The notes under the pieces are model-generated. The model was given only the letters and a program-made list of their open reading frames with translations. It did not search any database and was not told the DNA's origin. A program made the position numbers and the translations under genes. DNA of 64,000 nucleotides from Sphingomonas_R arantia (GTDB lineage: Bacteria; Pseudomonadota; Alphaproteobacteria; Sphingomonadales; Sphingomonadaceae). Below, in pieces: positions 49,365 to 59,994 of this stretch; position 1 is the stretch's first letter, and every line of letters starts with the position of its first letter. The stretch is from NCBI RefSeq assembly GCF_042682045.1, contig NZ_JBHUGS010000001.1, positions 310,001 through 374,000 on the forward strand. Reading direction: 5' to 3'.

Positions 49365-51440
49365 TCAACGCGGAAAGCCGCCCAGTTCGCGGTTGAGGTA
49401 GGCGAGGATCATCGCGGCGCGCTGCGCATCCTCGGTGCGGTCGGCGCCGGCGGCGTGGCCCCCTTCGAGTGCCTCGGAATAGTAGAAGCGGTCGCCGAGT
49501 TGTTCCAGGCGGGCGGCGAACTTGCGCGCGTGGGCGGGGTGGACGCGGTCGTCCTTGGTCGATGTGTAGATGAACGGCGCGGGGTAGCGGACGCCGGGTT
49601 TCAGCTGCTGCAAGGGCGAGTAGCGTTGAATGAACGCCCAGTCGGCGGGGACGTCCGGGTCGCCATATTCGCCCATCCACGATGCGCCGGCCAGCAGGTG
49701 CGAGTAACGCTGCATGTCGATTAGCGGGGACCCCATCACGACCGCGCCGTAAAGATCGGGGCGTTGCGTCATGGCGACGCCGACGAGCAGCCCGCCGTTC
49801 GAGCGGCCGGACACCGCGATCTTCCGCGGGGCGGACACGCCGGTGCGGATCAGGTCCTCCGCAACGGCGTGGAGATCGTCATACGCGTTCTGGCGTTTCT
49901 CGCGCAGCACGGCCTGGTGCCAGGCGGGGCCATATTCGCCGCCGCCGCGGATGTTGGCGAGGACATAGGCATTGCCCTGTTCCGCCCAGAACAGCCCGAC
50001 CGGGCCGGCGCGGTAGGGTTGTTCGGTCAGGTAGGTCGGCGTCTGCGCGGCCTTGAACCCGCCATAGGCGTGGATCAGCGCGGGGACGGGCCCGGTGGCG
50101 CCGGCGCGGCGGACGAGGAAATAGGGGATCTTCGTTCCGTCCTTCGACGTGGCGAAGCGTTGCGTGACCGAAAACCGCTTCGCGTCGAAGCGGGCGGGGA
50201 GGGCCTGTACGACGGTTGGCTTGGCCCCCGGCGCGACGGCGTAGAGCGTGGGGGGCAGCGTCATGCCCTCCACCGTGGCGAAGGCGAGGTCCTGCGCGCC
50301 CGATGCGGTGTCGAGGTGGACGGTGGCGTTGGCGGGGAGCGGGAGCGCGGTCTGCGTCCAGCCCTGCGCACCGGGGGTGGCGGGGCGGGTGAGTGCCACG
50401 AGCTTGCCCGACACGTCGTCGAGCAGCTTCACCCACAGGACGGATTTGCCGGCGGAGACCTCCTCGATCGCCTGGGCGGCGGTGGGGGCGAGCACCAGTT
50501 CGGGCGTGACCGGGCGGCCGGCCAGCACGTCGGCGATGCGGTAGGCGACGAGCGCGCCCTGCGGCTGAGCCCCCCACGCGCTGTTCAGCTTGGCGATCAG
50601 GCGGCCGTCGATGACGTCCTGGATGTCGGCGTCGGCGGGCAGCGGCGAGGGGACGAGCCGGCCGTCGGGCGCGACGTGGCTGAGTTCGGACCGGTAGAAA
50701 TCGAGCCCGCGCATGTAGAGCGGCCAGGCGGTGGTGCCGTCGACGATGGTGGTGACGCCGACCCGCACGTCGGTGGCGCGCCCCTCGCCCACCACGGGTG
50801 CGGCGGCGAGCGCGGTGCCGCGGACCCAGCGCTTGACGATCCGCGGATAGCCGGAGGTGGTGAGCGTGCCGGCGCCGTAGTCGGTCGCGACGTACAGGCT
50901 GTCGCCCGGGCCCCAGGCGACGTCGCTCTTGGCGGCGGGCAGCGTGAAGCCGCCGGGGACGAAGCGGCCGGCGGCGAGGTCATATTCGCGCTCCACCCCC
51001 GCATCGGTGCCGCCGTCGGCGATCGACACCATGCAGCGGTCATAGGCGGGCGCGCGGCAGGTGGCGCCGTGCCAGACCCAGCTCTTGCCCTCCGCCCGGC
51101 CGAGCGCATCGACATCGATCAGCGTGCGCCATTGCGGCTTGCCCGCGCGGAACGCCGCGAGTGGAGAGATGCGCCACAGGCCGCGCGGGTTCTGCGCATC
51201 GCGCCAGAGGTTGAGGATATTGTCGCCGGCGATCTGCGGCGTCGCGATCTGCGCATCGTCCTGCAACAGGGCGAGCGCGCGGGCGCGGGTAGCGGTGAAC
51301 CCAGGCGTCGCCTCCAGCACGGTCCGCGTCGCCGCATTCCACCCCCGCACCTGCGCCAGCGCCTGCACCCCCTCGACCTGCTCGGTATAGGCCAGCGGAT
51401 CGGGCGTCGCGGCGAGCAGCAGCAGGGCAAGAGCAATCAT
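49365..51440 (-). CDS. Prolyl oligopeptidase family serine peptidase (S9A)
   Basis: A 691-aa exported peptidase. Signal peptide MIALALLLLAATP; residues about 60-420 form the beta-propeller; the C-terminal alpha/beta-hydrolase domain has the nucleophile in GRSNGGLLVG, the aspartate in TSTKDDRVHP and the histidine in EGGHAAG. The propeller region diverges from cytosolic POP, as is usual in the exported proteobacterial subgroup. It cleaves short peptides after proline. ATG 51440 is supported by GGAAAGG upstream. It is the last core gene before the AT-rich insert. Confidence 0.92.
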   Translation of the reverse strand: MIALALLLLAATPDPLAYTEQVEGVQALAQVRGWNAATRTVLEATPGFTATRARALALLQDDAQIATPQIAGDNILNLWRDAQNPRGLWRISPLAAFRAGKPQWRTLIDVDALGRAEGKSWVWHGATCRAPAYDRCMVSIADGGTDAGVEREYDLAAGRFVPGGFTLPAAKSDVAWGPGDSLYVATDYGAGTLTTSGYPRIVKRWVRGTALAAAPVVGEGRATDVRVGVTTIVDGTTAWPLYMRGLDFYRSELSHVAPDGRLVPSPLPADADIQDVIDGRLIAKLNSAWGAQPQGALVAYRIADVLAGRPVTPELVLAPTAAQAIEEVSAGKSVLWVKLLDDVSGKLVALTRPATPGAQGWTQTALPLPANATVHLDTASGAQDLAFATVEGMTLPPTLYAVAPGAKPTVVQALPARFDAKRFSVTQRFATSKDGTKIPYFLVRRAGATGPVPALIHAYGGFKAAQTPTYLTEQPYRAGPVGLFWAEQGNAYVLANIRGGGEYGPAWHQAVLREKRQNAYDDLHAVAEDLIRTGVSAPRKIAVSGRSNGGLLVGVAMTQRPDLYGAVVMGSPLIDMQRYSHLLAGASWMGEYGDPDVPADWAFIQRYSPLQQLKPGVRYPAPFIYTSTKDDRVHPAHARKFAARLEQLGDRFYYSEALEGGHAAGADRTEDAQRAAMILAYLNRELGGFPR

Positions 51441-51670
51441 GCGGGACCTTTCCGGGGGAGGGGTCAACGTATCGTGAGATGGGGGTGGGAGGAAGGTGGG
51501 GGGGGTGGTGATCGATCCAAACCACCATCAAGGAGCTTTCAGTCAACCTGACTGGGGCCAGCGGGTCCAAACGTGATACCGTGCCGGCATCGCTCTGAGC
51601 GTCTAGGATGTTTGTCCTCGTTCAGAATAATGCTAAACGTTTCCAATAGAATGCAATGTAAGAAGAAAAA

Positions 51671-52207
51671 ATGAGCTTTGCAGTTTACCTTGAATTGGAT
51701 CAGTCCACAGATGATCTATTGTGTGATATTGGAAATAGAATTTTACCAGCTCAAGATTCAGTCATCACACCAAGGACGTTTGGCCATGCACATCACCTAA
51801 CCGTTGCTGTGTATGCCGATATAGACATCGATGTTGCGACTGAGACACTAGAAACTATGACAGACGAATTGTCGGGTTTGTCGGTTTCGATGCCCGGTAT
51901 AGGTTGTTTTATGGGAAAAACCGCGGTCCTTTTTGCTGCTCCCCTGCCGACCCCACGGCTCATGCAATTCCATGAAAAGTACCATGCGCTTAGTAAATCC
52001 AAAAATAAGGCACTGTCATTTTATCGGCCAGGGTCTTGGTTTCCTCACGTAACAATTGCATCCGGGCTAACCGGTGATCAATTAGGTGCAGCAGTATCTA
52101 ATATATCTAAAAATTGGACAAACCTAGAGGGCTTCTTAACGAAAGCCTGTATCGTCAGCCTAACTCCAACAAGAAAGATATGGTCAAAAAATATTCCGGC
52201 TAAATAA
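51671..52207 (+). CDS. 2H phosphoesterase-superfamily protein
   Basis: A 178-aa protein with the two HxT motifs of the 2H (2'-5' RNA ligase-like) superfamily, H42-L-T44 in HAHHLTVAVY and H126-V-T128 in WFPHVTIASG, about 84 residues apart. 2H enzymes cleave 2',3'-cyclic or 2'-5'-linked phosphodiesters; some degrade oligonucleotide signals, including phage anti-CBASS proteins (family knowledge). It uses many A/T-ending codons, unlike the core genome. It converges on the nucleotidyltransferase gene. Confidence 0.75.
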   Translation: MSFAVYLELDQSTDDLLCDIGNRILPAQDSVITPRTFGHAHHLTVAVYADIDIDVATETLETMTDELSGLSVSMPGIGCFMGKTAVLFAAPLPTPRLMQFHEKYHALSKSKNKALSFYRPGSWFPHVTIASGLTGDQLGAAVSNISKNWTNLEGFLTKACIVSLTPTRKIWSKNIPAK

Positions 52208-52246
52208 AATTTTATTGGTCAAGCGAAGTAGATTTTATGACCAATT
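52205..52246. terminator. AT-rich palindrome and hairpin between convergent genes
   Basis: AATAAAATTTTATT is self-complementary and overlaps the inverted pair ATTGGTCA/TGACCAAT (52214-52221 and 52238-52245). Likely a bidirectional terminator between the 2H gene and the nucleotidyltransferase gene. Confidence 0.55.
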
Positions 52247-52251
52247 CCGGG

Positions 52252-52935
52252 CTACATGTAGATCGATATACCGCTCGACTCCACTGCTTCAATTTCGCCA
52301 AGTATTCTTGCCGAATCACGCGCGATTCCACCTATAGATATTAAGTAGTCTGACAGTGATTCCCCGTTCGGAGCGCTGAGCTGTGGGTAGTACTTTTCCA
52401 GTACGCGCGAACCAATATCGGTAAGCTCAAGCACCGACGCGGTGGCACGGCGGTTTATTATATCTTCTAGTCCAACCGTTTTCGAAAGCGCCTCAAGAGA
52501 TGCTGATGAAAAAACTGGCGATCCAGATTCTGCCGAGAAACAAATCAGAATTGTCCGTAGAGCCCAGACAAATCTTTTCCGCGCCTCGTCGCTACCTCTC
52601 CAGTCTTGCTCAATAAAATACTGAAGAATAAGAGCCGCGACTTTTGCGTCGTAGCTGTAGGACGGCTTTTTTCGAAATGACGATTTCAGTTTTGAGATAA
52701 AACTATCGGGATCATCAAGTCCTATGCCCTCGAAAGCGACATGATATGAAAACAAACTCCCCTCAGTTGCTTGTTGTGTCAGCCAACCTTGTGAATATCT
52801 ATGAAGACTTACGCCATTTATTTCTAAAGGTTCGTCTAATCCTTGGCCCTCGACTGCATGTATAAGGTCAACATCGGAAGTGGCTCGTGAGTCACCACGG
52901 GCACGGCTACCGTAAAGTATCAGGGAAGTTTTCAT
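52252..52935 (-). CDS. Minimal nucleotidyltransferase-domain protein
   Basis: A 227-aa protein with an N-terminal polymerase-beta-type NTase motif, ILYGSRARGDSRATSDVDLI (GS, then DxD). The remainder is helical (AALILQYFIEQDWRGSDEAR; RFVWALRTILICFSAESG), the layout of stand-alone MNT/kanamycin-nucleotidyltransferase-like proteins. Such NTases adenylylate proteins, modify tRNA ends or make nucleotide signals, often in defence or toxin systems. It starts 2 nt after the stop of the pentapeptide membrane protein gene (a TTG 2 codons earlier overlaps it), so the two are co-expressed. No RxxxxH HEPN motif is visible. Confidence 0.8.
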   Translation of the reverse strand: MKTSLILYGSRARGDSRATSDVDLIHAVEGQGLDEPLEINGVSLHRYSQGWLTQQATEGSLFSYHVAFEGIGLDDPDSFISKLKSSFRKKPSYSYDAKVAALILQYFIEQDWRGSDEARKRFVWALRTILICFSAESGSPVFSSASLEALSKTVGLEDIINRRATASVLELTDIGSRVLEKYYPQLSAPNGESLSDYLISIGGIARDSARILGEIEAVESSGISIYM

Positions 52936-52937
52936 GG

Positions 52938-54053
52938 TCAACGAGCCCTTGAAAGCTTGGAAATCAAAGTCGCGAAGAAAACGGAATAGATCGATATCGC
53001 GATAATAACATGAACATTTTGAATTAAACTTAATGTGCTTCCAACTACCTCGGATTGATTTGTGAATCCTACCAGCAAAGAGATGTCAAAGCTTTTTTGC
53101 CACGAATGCCCATTAAAATTCTTTGATGGAAAATGCTTATACACCTCAGCAAAGAACACAAAGCATGTAACCAAAGCTAGGTATGGTCGGCTAACCGACT
53201 CTCCCCAACCGTTTAGCCAGCCAAACACTCGTAGTATCACGTAATTAACTAAATGAAGCAAAAGTTTGGCCAGAAAGACTGCCTTTTGCGTGTATGACTG
53301 AGAGTAAATCTGAAACAGATCATATGAAAGGCGTTCAGTAGACCGTCTTAGCTCATGAAGTTTAACCGTGTGATAGTATGTTCGTTCATCGCCTGTTGTT
53401 TGATGGCTAATCATAACTCCCCGAAGGAAGTGAGCCCTGGTTCCTTTGAGGCGGTACCATTGGTTTAGGCGATGTCGAAGCGTTTTGTCGTTAGAATTTC
53501 GATTACTTACGGAGGAATCAATCAAGATTGACGGATTGCTAATGAATGTGTGAGTCAGATCAATTCTACTTGAGACTCCCATGCTTTGCCAGTCACAATC
53601 ACGAAAATCACAGCGACTAAATGACGCAAGAGATAGCGAGGATCCTGAGAACGTACAGCGACGGAAGTGGGCATCCTTCCATCGTGAGTAAGCAAAGTCA
53701 CAGTTTACAAAATGACATTGGTCAAACATTACTAGGGGAACCGGCGTAAAATCGCCTTGAAAATCACAATTTGTAAAGGTTTTCCCCTTCACAGAGTAAG
53801 TGTCACCCGGAGTTATCTGACTGTTTAGGCTTGACCCGGAAATGAAACGATTGGAAGGGCCAGAGTCCCTTGTCGCGTTCCAATCATATGCCTCCTTGTT
53901 TATCGTGACGTCGGGGGAGTAAATTGGTTCCCACCAGCAATCTCGACGGCGATGTCCGATATGAACGGTGGCCGCGTCACCTTGCTCGTCAACGCCGGTC
54001 GAGCCGGTGCTGTCAGAAGTTCTGGCAGCCCGGATTTTTGACAGTATCTTCAT
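52938..54053 (-). CDS. Pentapeptide-repeat membrane protein
   Basis: A 371-aa protein. Residues about 85-175 show pentapeptide-like repeats with Phe/Cys/Asp (FTNCDFQGDF; FVNCDFAYSRWKDAHFRRCT; FSRCDFRDCDW), predicting a right-handed quadrilateral beta-helix. A charged linker (LKGTRAHFLRGVMISHQ) leads to about three transmembrane helices (LAKLLLHLVNYVILRVFGWL; PYLALVTCFVFFAEVYKHF; VHVIIAISIYSVFFATLISK) in a two-pore-channel-like arrangement, with a loop containing VGFTNQSEVVG where a channel filter would lie. It could be a membrane effector; no signal peptide. Confidence 0.7.
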   Translation of the reverse strand: MKILSKIRAARTSDSTGSTGVDEQGDAATVHIGHRRRDCWWEPIYSPDVTINKEAYDWNATRDSGPSNRFISGSSLNSQITPGDTYSVKGKTFTNCDFQGDFTPVPLVMFDQCHFVNCDFAYSRWKDAHFRRCTFSGSSLSLASFSRCDFRDCDWQSMGVSSRIDLTHTFISNPSILIDSSVSNRNSNDKTLRHRLNQWYRLKGTRAHFLRGVMISHQTTGDERTYYHTVKLHELRRSTERLSYDLFQIYSQSYTQKAVFLAKLLLHLVNYVILRVFGWLNGWGESVSRPYLALVTCFVFFAEVYKHFPSKNFNGHSWQKSFDISLLVGFTNQSEVVGSTLSLIQNVHVIIAISIYSVFFATLISKLSRAR

Positions 54054-54176
54054 AGCGCTACTCTAGCACGCGAGACAGCGGCAGATACCGCATTTTCACC
54101 CATGACGGCGCCGAACTTACAAGGGCTGCTTCGATCATGCTTGCGGACTCTCGTTGCGCTGCCCCAAAACACCTCC

Positions 54177-55085
54177 ATGACAGAACCTCTCTATGCCGGC
54201 GTCGAGCTGGGCGGAACGAAGTGTGTGTGTATCCTGGCGGCCGGGCCGGATCGGGTGGTGGCGACGGAGCGGATCGCGACGGGGGCGCCGGGGGCGACGC
54301 TGGGGCGGATCGTCGAGGTGCTGCGCGAGTGGGACGTGGGGACGCGGGCGCGGGCGCTGGGGGTCGGGAGTTTCGGGCCGCTGGAGCTGGATCCGGATGC
54401 TCCCGATTACGGCCATGTCGTGCGGACGCCGAAGCCGGGGTGGTCGGGGGTCGATATCGTCGGGCCGCTGGTCGCCGCGACCGGGCTGCCGGTGATGCTG
54501 GACACCGACGTGGCGGGGGCGGCGCTGGCCGAGGGGCGCTGGGGGGCGGCGCGTGGGCTGGCGAGCCATGCCTATGTGACGGTCGGCACCGGGATCGGGG
54601 TCGGGATCGTCGTCAATGGCCAGGCGGTGCGCGGGCTGGGGCATCCGGAGGCGGGGCATCTGCGGATCGCGCGGATGGCGGGCGACGACTGGCCGGGGCA
54701 CTGCCCCTATCACGGTGATTGCGTGGAGGGGCTGGCGGCGGGGCCGGCGATCGCGGCGCGCAGTGGGCGAGCAGCCGAGCTGCTGTCCCCGGACGATCCG
54801 GCGTGGGACGGGGTGGTCCATGCGCTGGCGATGATGCTGCACAATCTGGTGCTGACCACCGCGCCGCAGCGCATCCTGCTGGGCGGGGGCGTGCCGGTGG
54901 GGCAGCCGCACCTGATCCCGCGGATCCGCGCCGCGCTGGTCGCCAGCCTGGGCGGTTATGCGCATGCGGAGCGGGTGGCGGGGGACATTGAGCGGTTCGT
55001 GTCCGGCCCGGAGCTGGGCGCGATGGCGGGGCCGATGGGCGCGATCGCACTGGCGAGGCTGGCAATCGCGGACGTCGCCGCCTAG
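54177..55085 (+). CDS. ROK-family sugar kinase (fructokinase type)
   Basis: A 302-aa protein. ATP motif GVELGGTKCVCI, ROK signature (VTVGTGIGVGIVVNG), substrate motif GHLRIAR, and the zinc-binding CPYHGDCVEGLAAG with the preceding GHxC, typical of fructo- and glucokinases of the ROK family. It phosphorylates a hexose, most likely fructose. MTEPLYAG is taken as start; the longer frame runs into the AT-rich island edge. maeB follows on the same strand. Confidence 0.88.
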   Translation: MTEPLYAGVELGGTKCVCILAAGPDRVVATERIATGAPGATLGRIVEVLREWDVGTRARALGVGSFGPLELDPDAPDYGHVVRTPKPGWSGVDIVGPLVAATGLPVMLDTDVAGAALAEGRWGAARGLASHAYVTVGTGIGVGIVVNGQAVRGLGHPEAGHLRIARMAGDDWPGHCPYHGDCVEGLAAGPAIAARSGRAAELLSPDDPAWDGVVHALAMMLHNLVLTTAPQRILLGGGVPVGQPHLIPRIRAALVASLGGYAHAERVAGDIERFVSGPELGAMAGPMGAIALARLAIADVAA

Positions 55086-55125
55086 AGCAGGGGTGCGCGA
55101 CGACAGGCATGAGGAACGGTACGGC

Positions 55126-57387
<2,262 letters not shown>

Positions 57388-57843
57388 TTGGGTTCGCGGG
57401 TCTTAGATCTTCTGAGACCCGCTGGTTGTGGAGCGTGACCGCATCAGGTCCCTAGGCATGCCCCATCCCCGTTTGGTTCGAGCCTGTCGAGAACTCCGCG
57501 CGGGGTTCTCGACAGGCTCGAACCAAACGGATCGGTGGGTGGATCTAGTTAATACGGTGATGTGCTAGGTTGTGCTGATCCGTTGACGACAGCGAAGTTG
57601 CATCACTTTCCCCTGAGCGAAGCCTTGGGGCGCTGTTGGCGTCTCGGCTGCGCTCGACGGGTCCCTCGACTGCGCTCGGGATGGGCGGTTTTGGGTAGAA
57701 CGCCGCGTATCCTTGGACCGGTGGAACTCGTCCGGCATTAGTGATCCAAATGAAGGCTGGGACCCGGTCCTGACGCGCTTGTTACGTGAGGGACCACCTA
57801 GGCCCCGGCCTTCGCCGGGGAACAGTCGGCGTTGCGGTCGGCC
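57388..57843. other. Gene-free region made of dispersed repeats
   Basis: The 455 bp between maeB and the 57844 gene hold the family A palindrome, a family B block at 57641-57690 (CTCGACTGCGCTCGGGATGG) and a hairpin-forming CCCCGGCCTTCGCCGGGG at about 57812-57822. No credible gene. Confidence 0.7.
57469..57530. repeat. Palindromic repeat, family A (full inverted pair)
   Basis: CCCGTTTGGTTCGAGCCTGT and its inverted copy frame a 9-nt GC spacer, as at 8107-8169. Confidence 0.85.
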
Positions 57844-58197
57844 TTAGTTCCTAATCTTCGCGCAGGCTTCGGCGTTGCCGGCGGTGCAGGCTTCGGCGGT
57901 TTTGGCTTTCCAGGCGGCGACGCGGGCGGCGTAGTCGGCTTCGGTTTCTTCGGCGATGCGCTGGACTTCGATCGTCTGCTGGTTCGTGACCGCGACGGCG
58001 CCGCGATATTGGGCGGCCTGGGCGGCGCGATTGGCGGCCTGGGCCTGGAGTTCGGCCAGGACCTTTGCGTTCAGCGTGAGGGTGGTTTCGGCGCCGGGGA
58101 GCGGGACGGCTGCTTCCGCGGCCGGGGCGGCGGCAGGGACCTGCGCGGCAACGGGGGCGGCGGCGAGGGCCAGCAGGGGGATCAGCAGGGCGCGCAT
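57844..58197 (-). CDS. Small exported Ala/Gln-rich hypothetical protein
   Basis: A 117-aa protein. Signal peptide RALLIPLLALAAAPVAA, an Ala/Pro stretch, then a predicted coiled helix (VLAELQAQAANRAAQAAQYR; RIAEETEADYAARVAAWKA) ending in a CTAGNAEAC loop that can form a disulfide. Unknown function; helical structure suggests a periplasmic scaffold or chaperone-like role but there is no direct evidence. Confidence 0.65.
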   Translation of the reverse strand: MRALLIPLLALAAAPVAAQVPAAAPAAEAAVPLPGAETTLTLNAKVLAELQAQAANRAAQAAQYRGAVAVTNQQTIEVQRIAEETEADYAARVAAWKAKTAEACTAGNAEACAKIRN

Positions 58198-58253
58198 GTC
58201 AGGTCTCCGGATCGGTATCGCGACGCCAACGTGGGACGCCGGCAAACGTTCGA

Positions 58254-59081
58254 TCAAATATAGGGGGGTGCGTGAAAACCGGCGGGGCTGGTCGTGAAGG
58301 TCTCGCAACCGTCGTCGGTGATGCCGATCGAATGTTCGAACTGCGCCGACAGCGAGCGGTCGCGCGTGACGGCCGTCCAGCCGTCGTCGAGCACCTTCAC
58401 GTCGCCGCGGCCGATGTTGATCATCGGTTCGATCGTGAAGATCATGCCGGGTTTCAGTTCGGGGCCGGTGCCGGGGCGGCCGAGATGGACGACCTCCGGC
58501 GCGTCGTGGAACACGCGGCCGACGCCGTGGCCGCAGAAATCGCGGACGATGCCGTAGCGGTGCTTTTCGGCGTGGACCTGGATCGCGTGGCCGATGTCGC
58601 CCATCGTGTTGCCGGGCCGTGCGGCGGCGACGCCGGCCATGAGGCATTCGTAGGTGACCTCGACCAGGCGGCGCGCCTTCACCGCGGCGTCACCGGCGAT
58701 GTACATGCGGCTGCTGTCGCCGTGCCAGCCGTCGAGCAGCGGGGTGACATCGACGTTGACGATGTCGCCGTCCTTCAGCGTCTTCGGCCCCGGGATGCCG
58801 TGGCAGACGACGTGGTTGATCGAGATGCAACTGCTGTGCGTGTAACCGCGGTAGCCGAGCGTGGCGGGCACCGCGCCGGCCGCGCGGCACATGTCCGCCA
58901 CGATCCGGTCGAGCGCGGCGGTGGTGACGCCGGGCACGACATGCGGCACAAGCGCGTCGAGGATTTCGGCGGCCAGCCGGCCGGCGCGGCGCATGCCGGC
59001 GAAACCGTCGGCATCGTACAGCTTGATCGCGCCGTCGCGCGTCACCGGGTCCGCGGTGGTGATGGTCAGATATTCCGTCAT
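58254..59081 (-). CDS. map: Type I methionine aminopeptidase
   Basis: A 275-aa protein with all five metal ligands of the pita-bread fold: Asp in GDIVNVDVTPLLDGWHGDSS (two aspartates), His in GHGVGRVFHDAPEV, Glu in FTIEPMIN and Glu in FEHSIGIT. An N-terminal extension of about 25 residues precedes the catalytic domain (AGMRRAGRLAAEILDALVPH). It removes initiator methionine from new proteins. Divergent from the CinA-like gene by 64 bp. Confidence 0.97.
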   Translation of the reverse strand: MTEYLTITTADPVTRDGAIKLYDADGFAGMRRAGRLAAEILDALVPHVVPGVTTAALDRIVADMCRAAGAVPATLGYRGYTHSSCISINHVVCHGIPGPKTLKDGDIVNVDVTPLLDGWHGDSSRMYIAGDAAVKARRLVEVTYECLMAGVAAARPGNTMGDIGHAIQVHAEKHRYGIVRDFCGHGVGRVFHDAPEVVHLGRPGTGPELKPGMIFTIEPMINIGRGDVKVLDDGWTAVTRDRSLSAQFEHSIGITDDGCETFTTSPAGFHAPPYI

Positions 59082-59145
59082 GATGCAGGATATAGCGCGA
59101 CGTTCGCCGCTTTGCGAGCATGCGCGAAGGGTCTATGCCGCGGCC

Positions 59146-59904
59146 ATGACCGAGACACGCATCTGGACCGCCGCCCTCCTCGTCATTGGGGACGAAATCC
59201 TGTCGGGGCGGACGCAGGACCGCAACGTGGCGCAGGTGGCGCTGTGGCTGAACCTGCAGGGGATCAGGCTGGTCGAGGTGCGGGTGGTGCCCGACGTGGA
59301 GGCGGTGATCGTGGATGCGGTCCATGCGCTGACCGCGAAGGCGGATTATCTGTTCACGACCGGTGGCATCGGGCCGACGCACGACGACATCACGGTGGAT
59401 GCGATCGCGGTGGCGCTGGGCGTGCCGGTGGTGGTGCATCCGCAGGCGCGCGCCGTGCTGGAGGACTATTATGCCAGCCGCGGCGGGCTGAACGAGGCGC
59501 GGCTGCGGATGGCGCGGGTGCCGGAGGGCGCGGACCTGATCGAGAACCGGATGTCGGGCGCGCCGGGGATCCGCCACGGCAATATCTTCATCATGGCGGG
59601 CGTGCCGCACATCGCGGGGATGATGCTGGAGGCGCTGTCGGGGCAGCTGGAGGGCGGGCGGCCGCTGCTGTCGCGCACCGTCGGCTGCATGGTGCCGGAA
59701 AGCGAGATCGCCGACACGTTGCGCGAGACCGAGCGCGACCATGCGGCGTGCCAGATCGGGAGTTATCCGTTCTTCCGCGACGGGCGGGTGGGTGCCAATT
59801 TCGTGGTGCGGTCGACCGAGCAGGATGCGCTGGATGCGTGCGCGGAGGACCTGGTCGCGCGGCTGGCCGAGGTCGGACATGTGGCGACCGACGGGGGCAT
59901 TTGA
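59146..59904 (+). CDS. CinA-like molybdopterin-binding domain protein
   Basis: A 252-aa protein consisting of the MoCF_biosynth domain found at the N-terminus of CinA (VIGDEILSGRTQDRNVAQVA; FTTGGIGPTHDDITVDAIA; FIMAGVPHIAGMMLEAL). The C-terminal nicotinamide-nucleotide amidase domain of full CinA is absent. Such short proteins are widespread in alphaproteobacteria; an ADP-ribose pyrophosphatase-like activity is known for full CinA N-domains. Confidence 0.88.
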   Translation: MTETRIWTAALLVIGDEILSGRTQDRNVAQVALWLNLQGIRLVEVRVVPDVEAVIVDAVHALTAKADYLFTTGGIGPTHDDITVDAIAVALGVPVVVHPQARAVLEDYYASRGGLNEARLRMARVPEGADLIENRMSGAPGIRHGNIFIMAGVPHIAGMMLEALSGQLEGGRPLLSRTVGCMVPESEIADTLRETERDHAACQIGSYPFFRDGRVGANFVVRSTEQDALDACAEDLVARLAEVGHVATDGGI

Positions 59905-59915
59905 GGTCTCGCGAG

Positions 59916-59950
59916 CCCCTCCCCTGAAATGGAGGGGGGTTAATGTTTTA
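59916..59950 (+). terminator. Hairpin downstream of the CinA-like gene
   Basis: CCCCTCC, an 8-nt loop and GGAGGGG, followed by a T-rich stretch (TTAATGTTTT). A plausible Rho-independent terminator before the efflux operon. Confidence 0.55.
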
Positions 59951-59994
59951 ACGTTGACGGCCTATGTTTCAGTCATGAACCGGCCTTCCTTCGC

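Noticed and set aside
52252..52935. An MNT-HEPN fusion
   Set aside because: The helical C-terminal half has no R-x4-6-H motif, so only the nucleotidyltransferase domain is claimed.
54085..54105. CATTTTCACCCATGAC as another copy of the end-like repeat at the right edge of the AT-rich insert
   Set aside because: It matches only partly (one base shorter T run, extra C residues) and no partner exists near 51.55 kb, so chance is likely.
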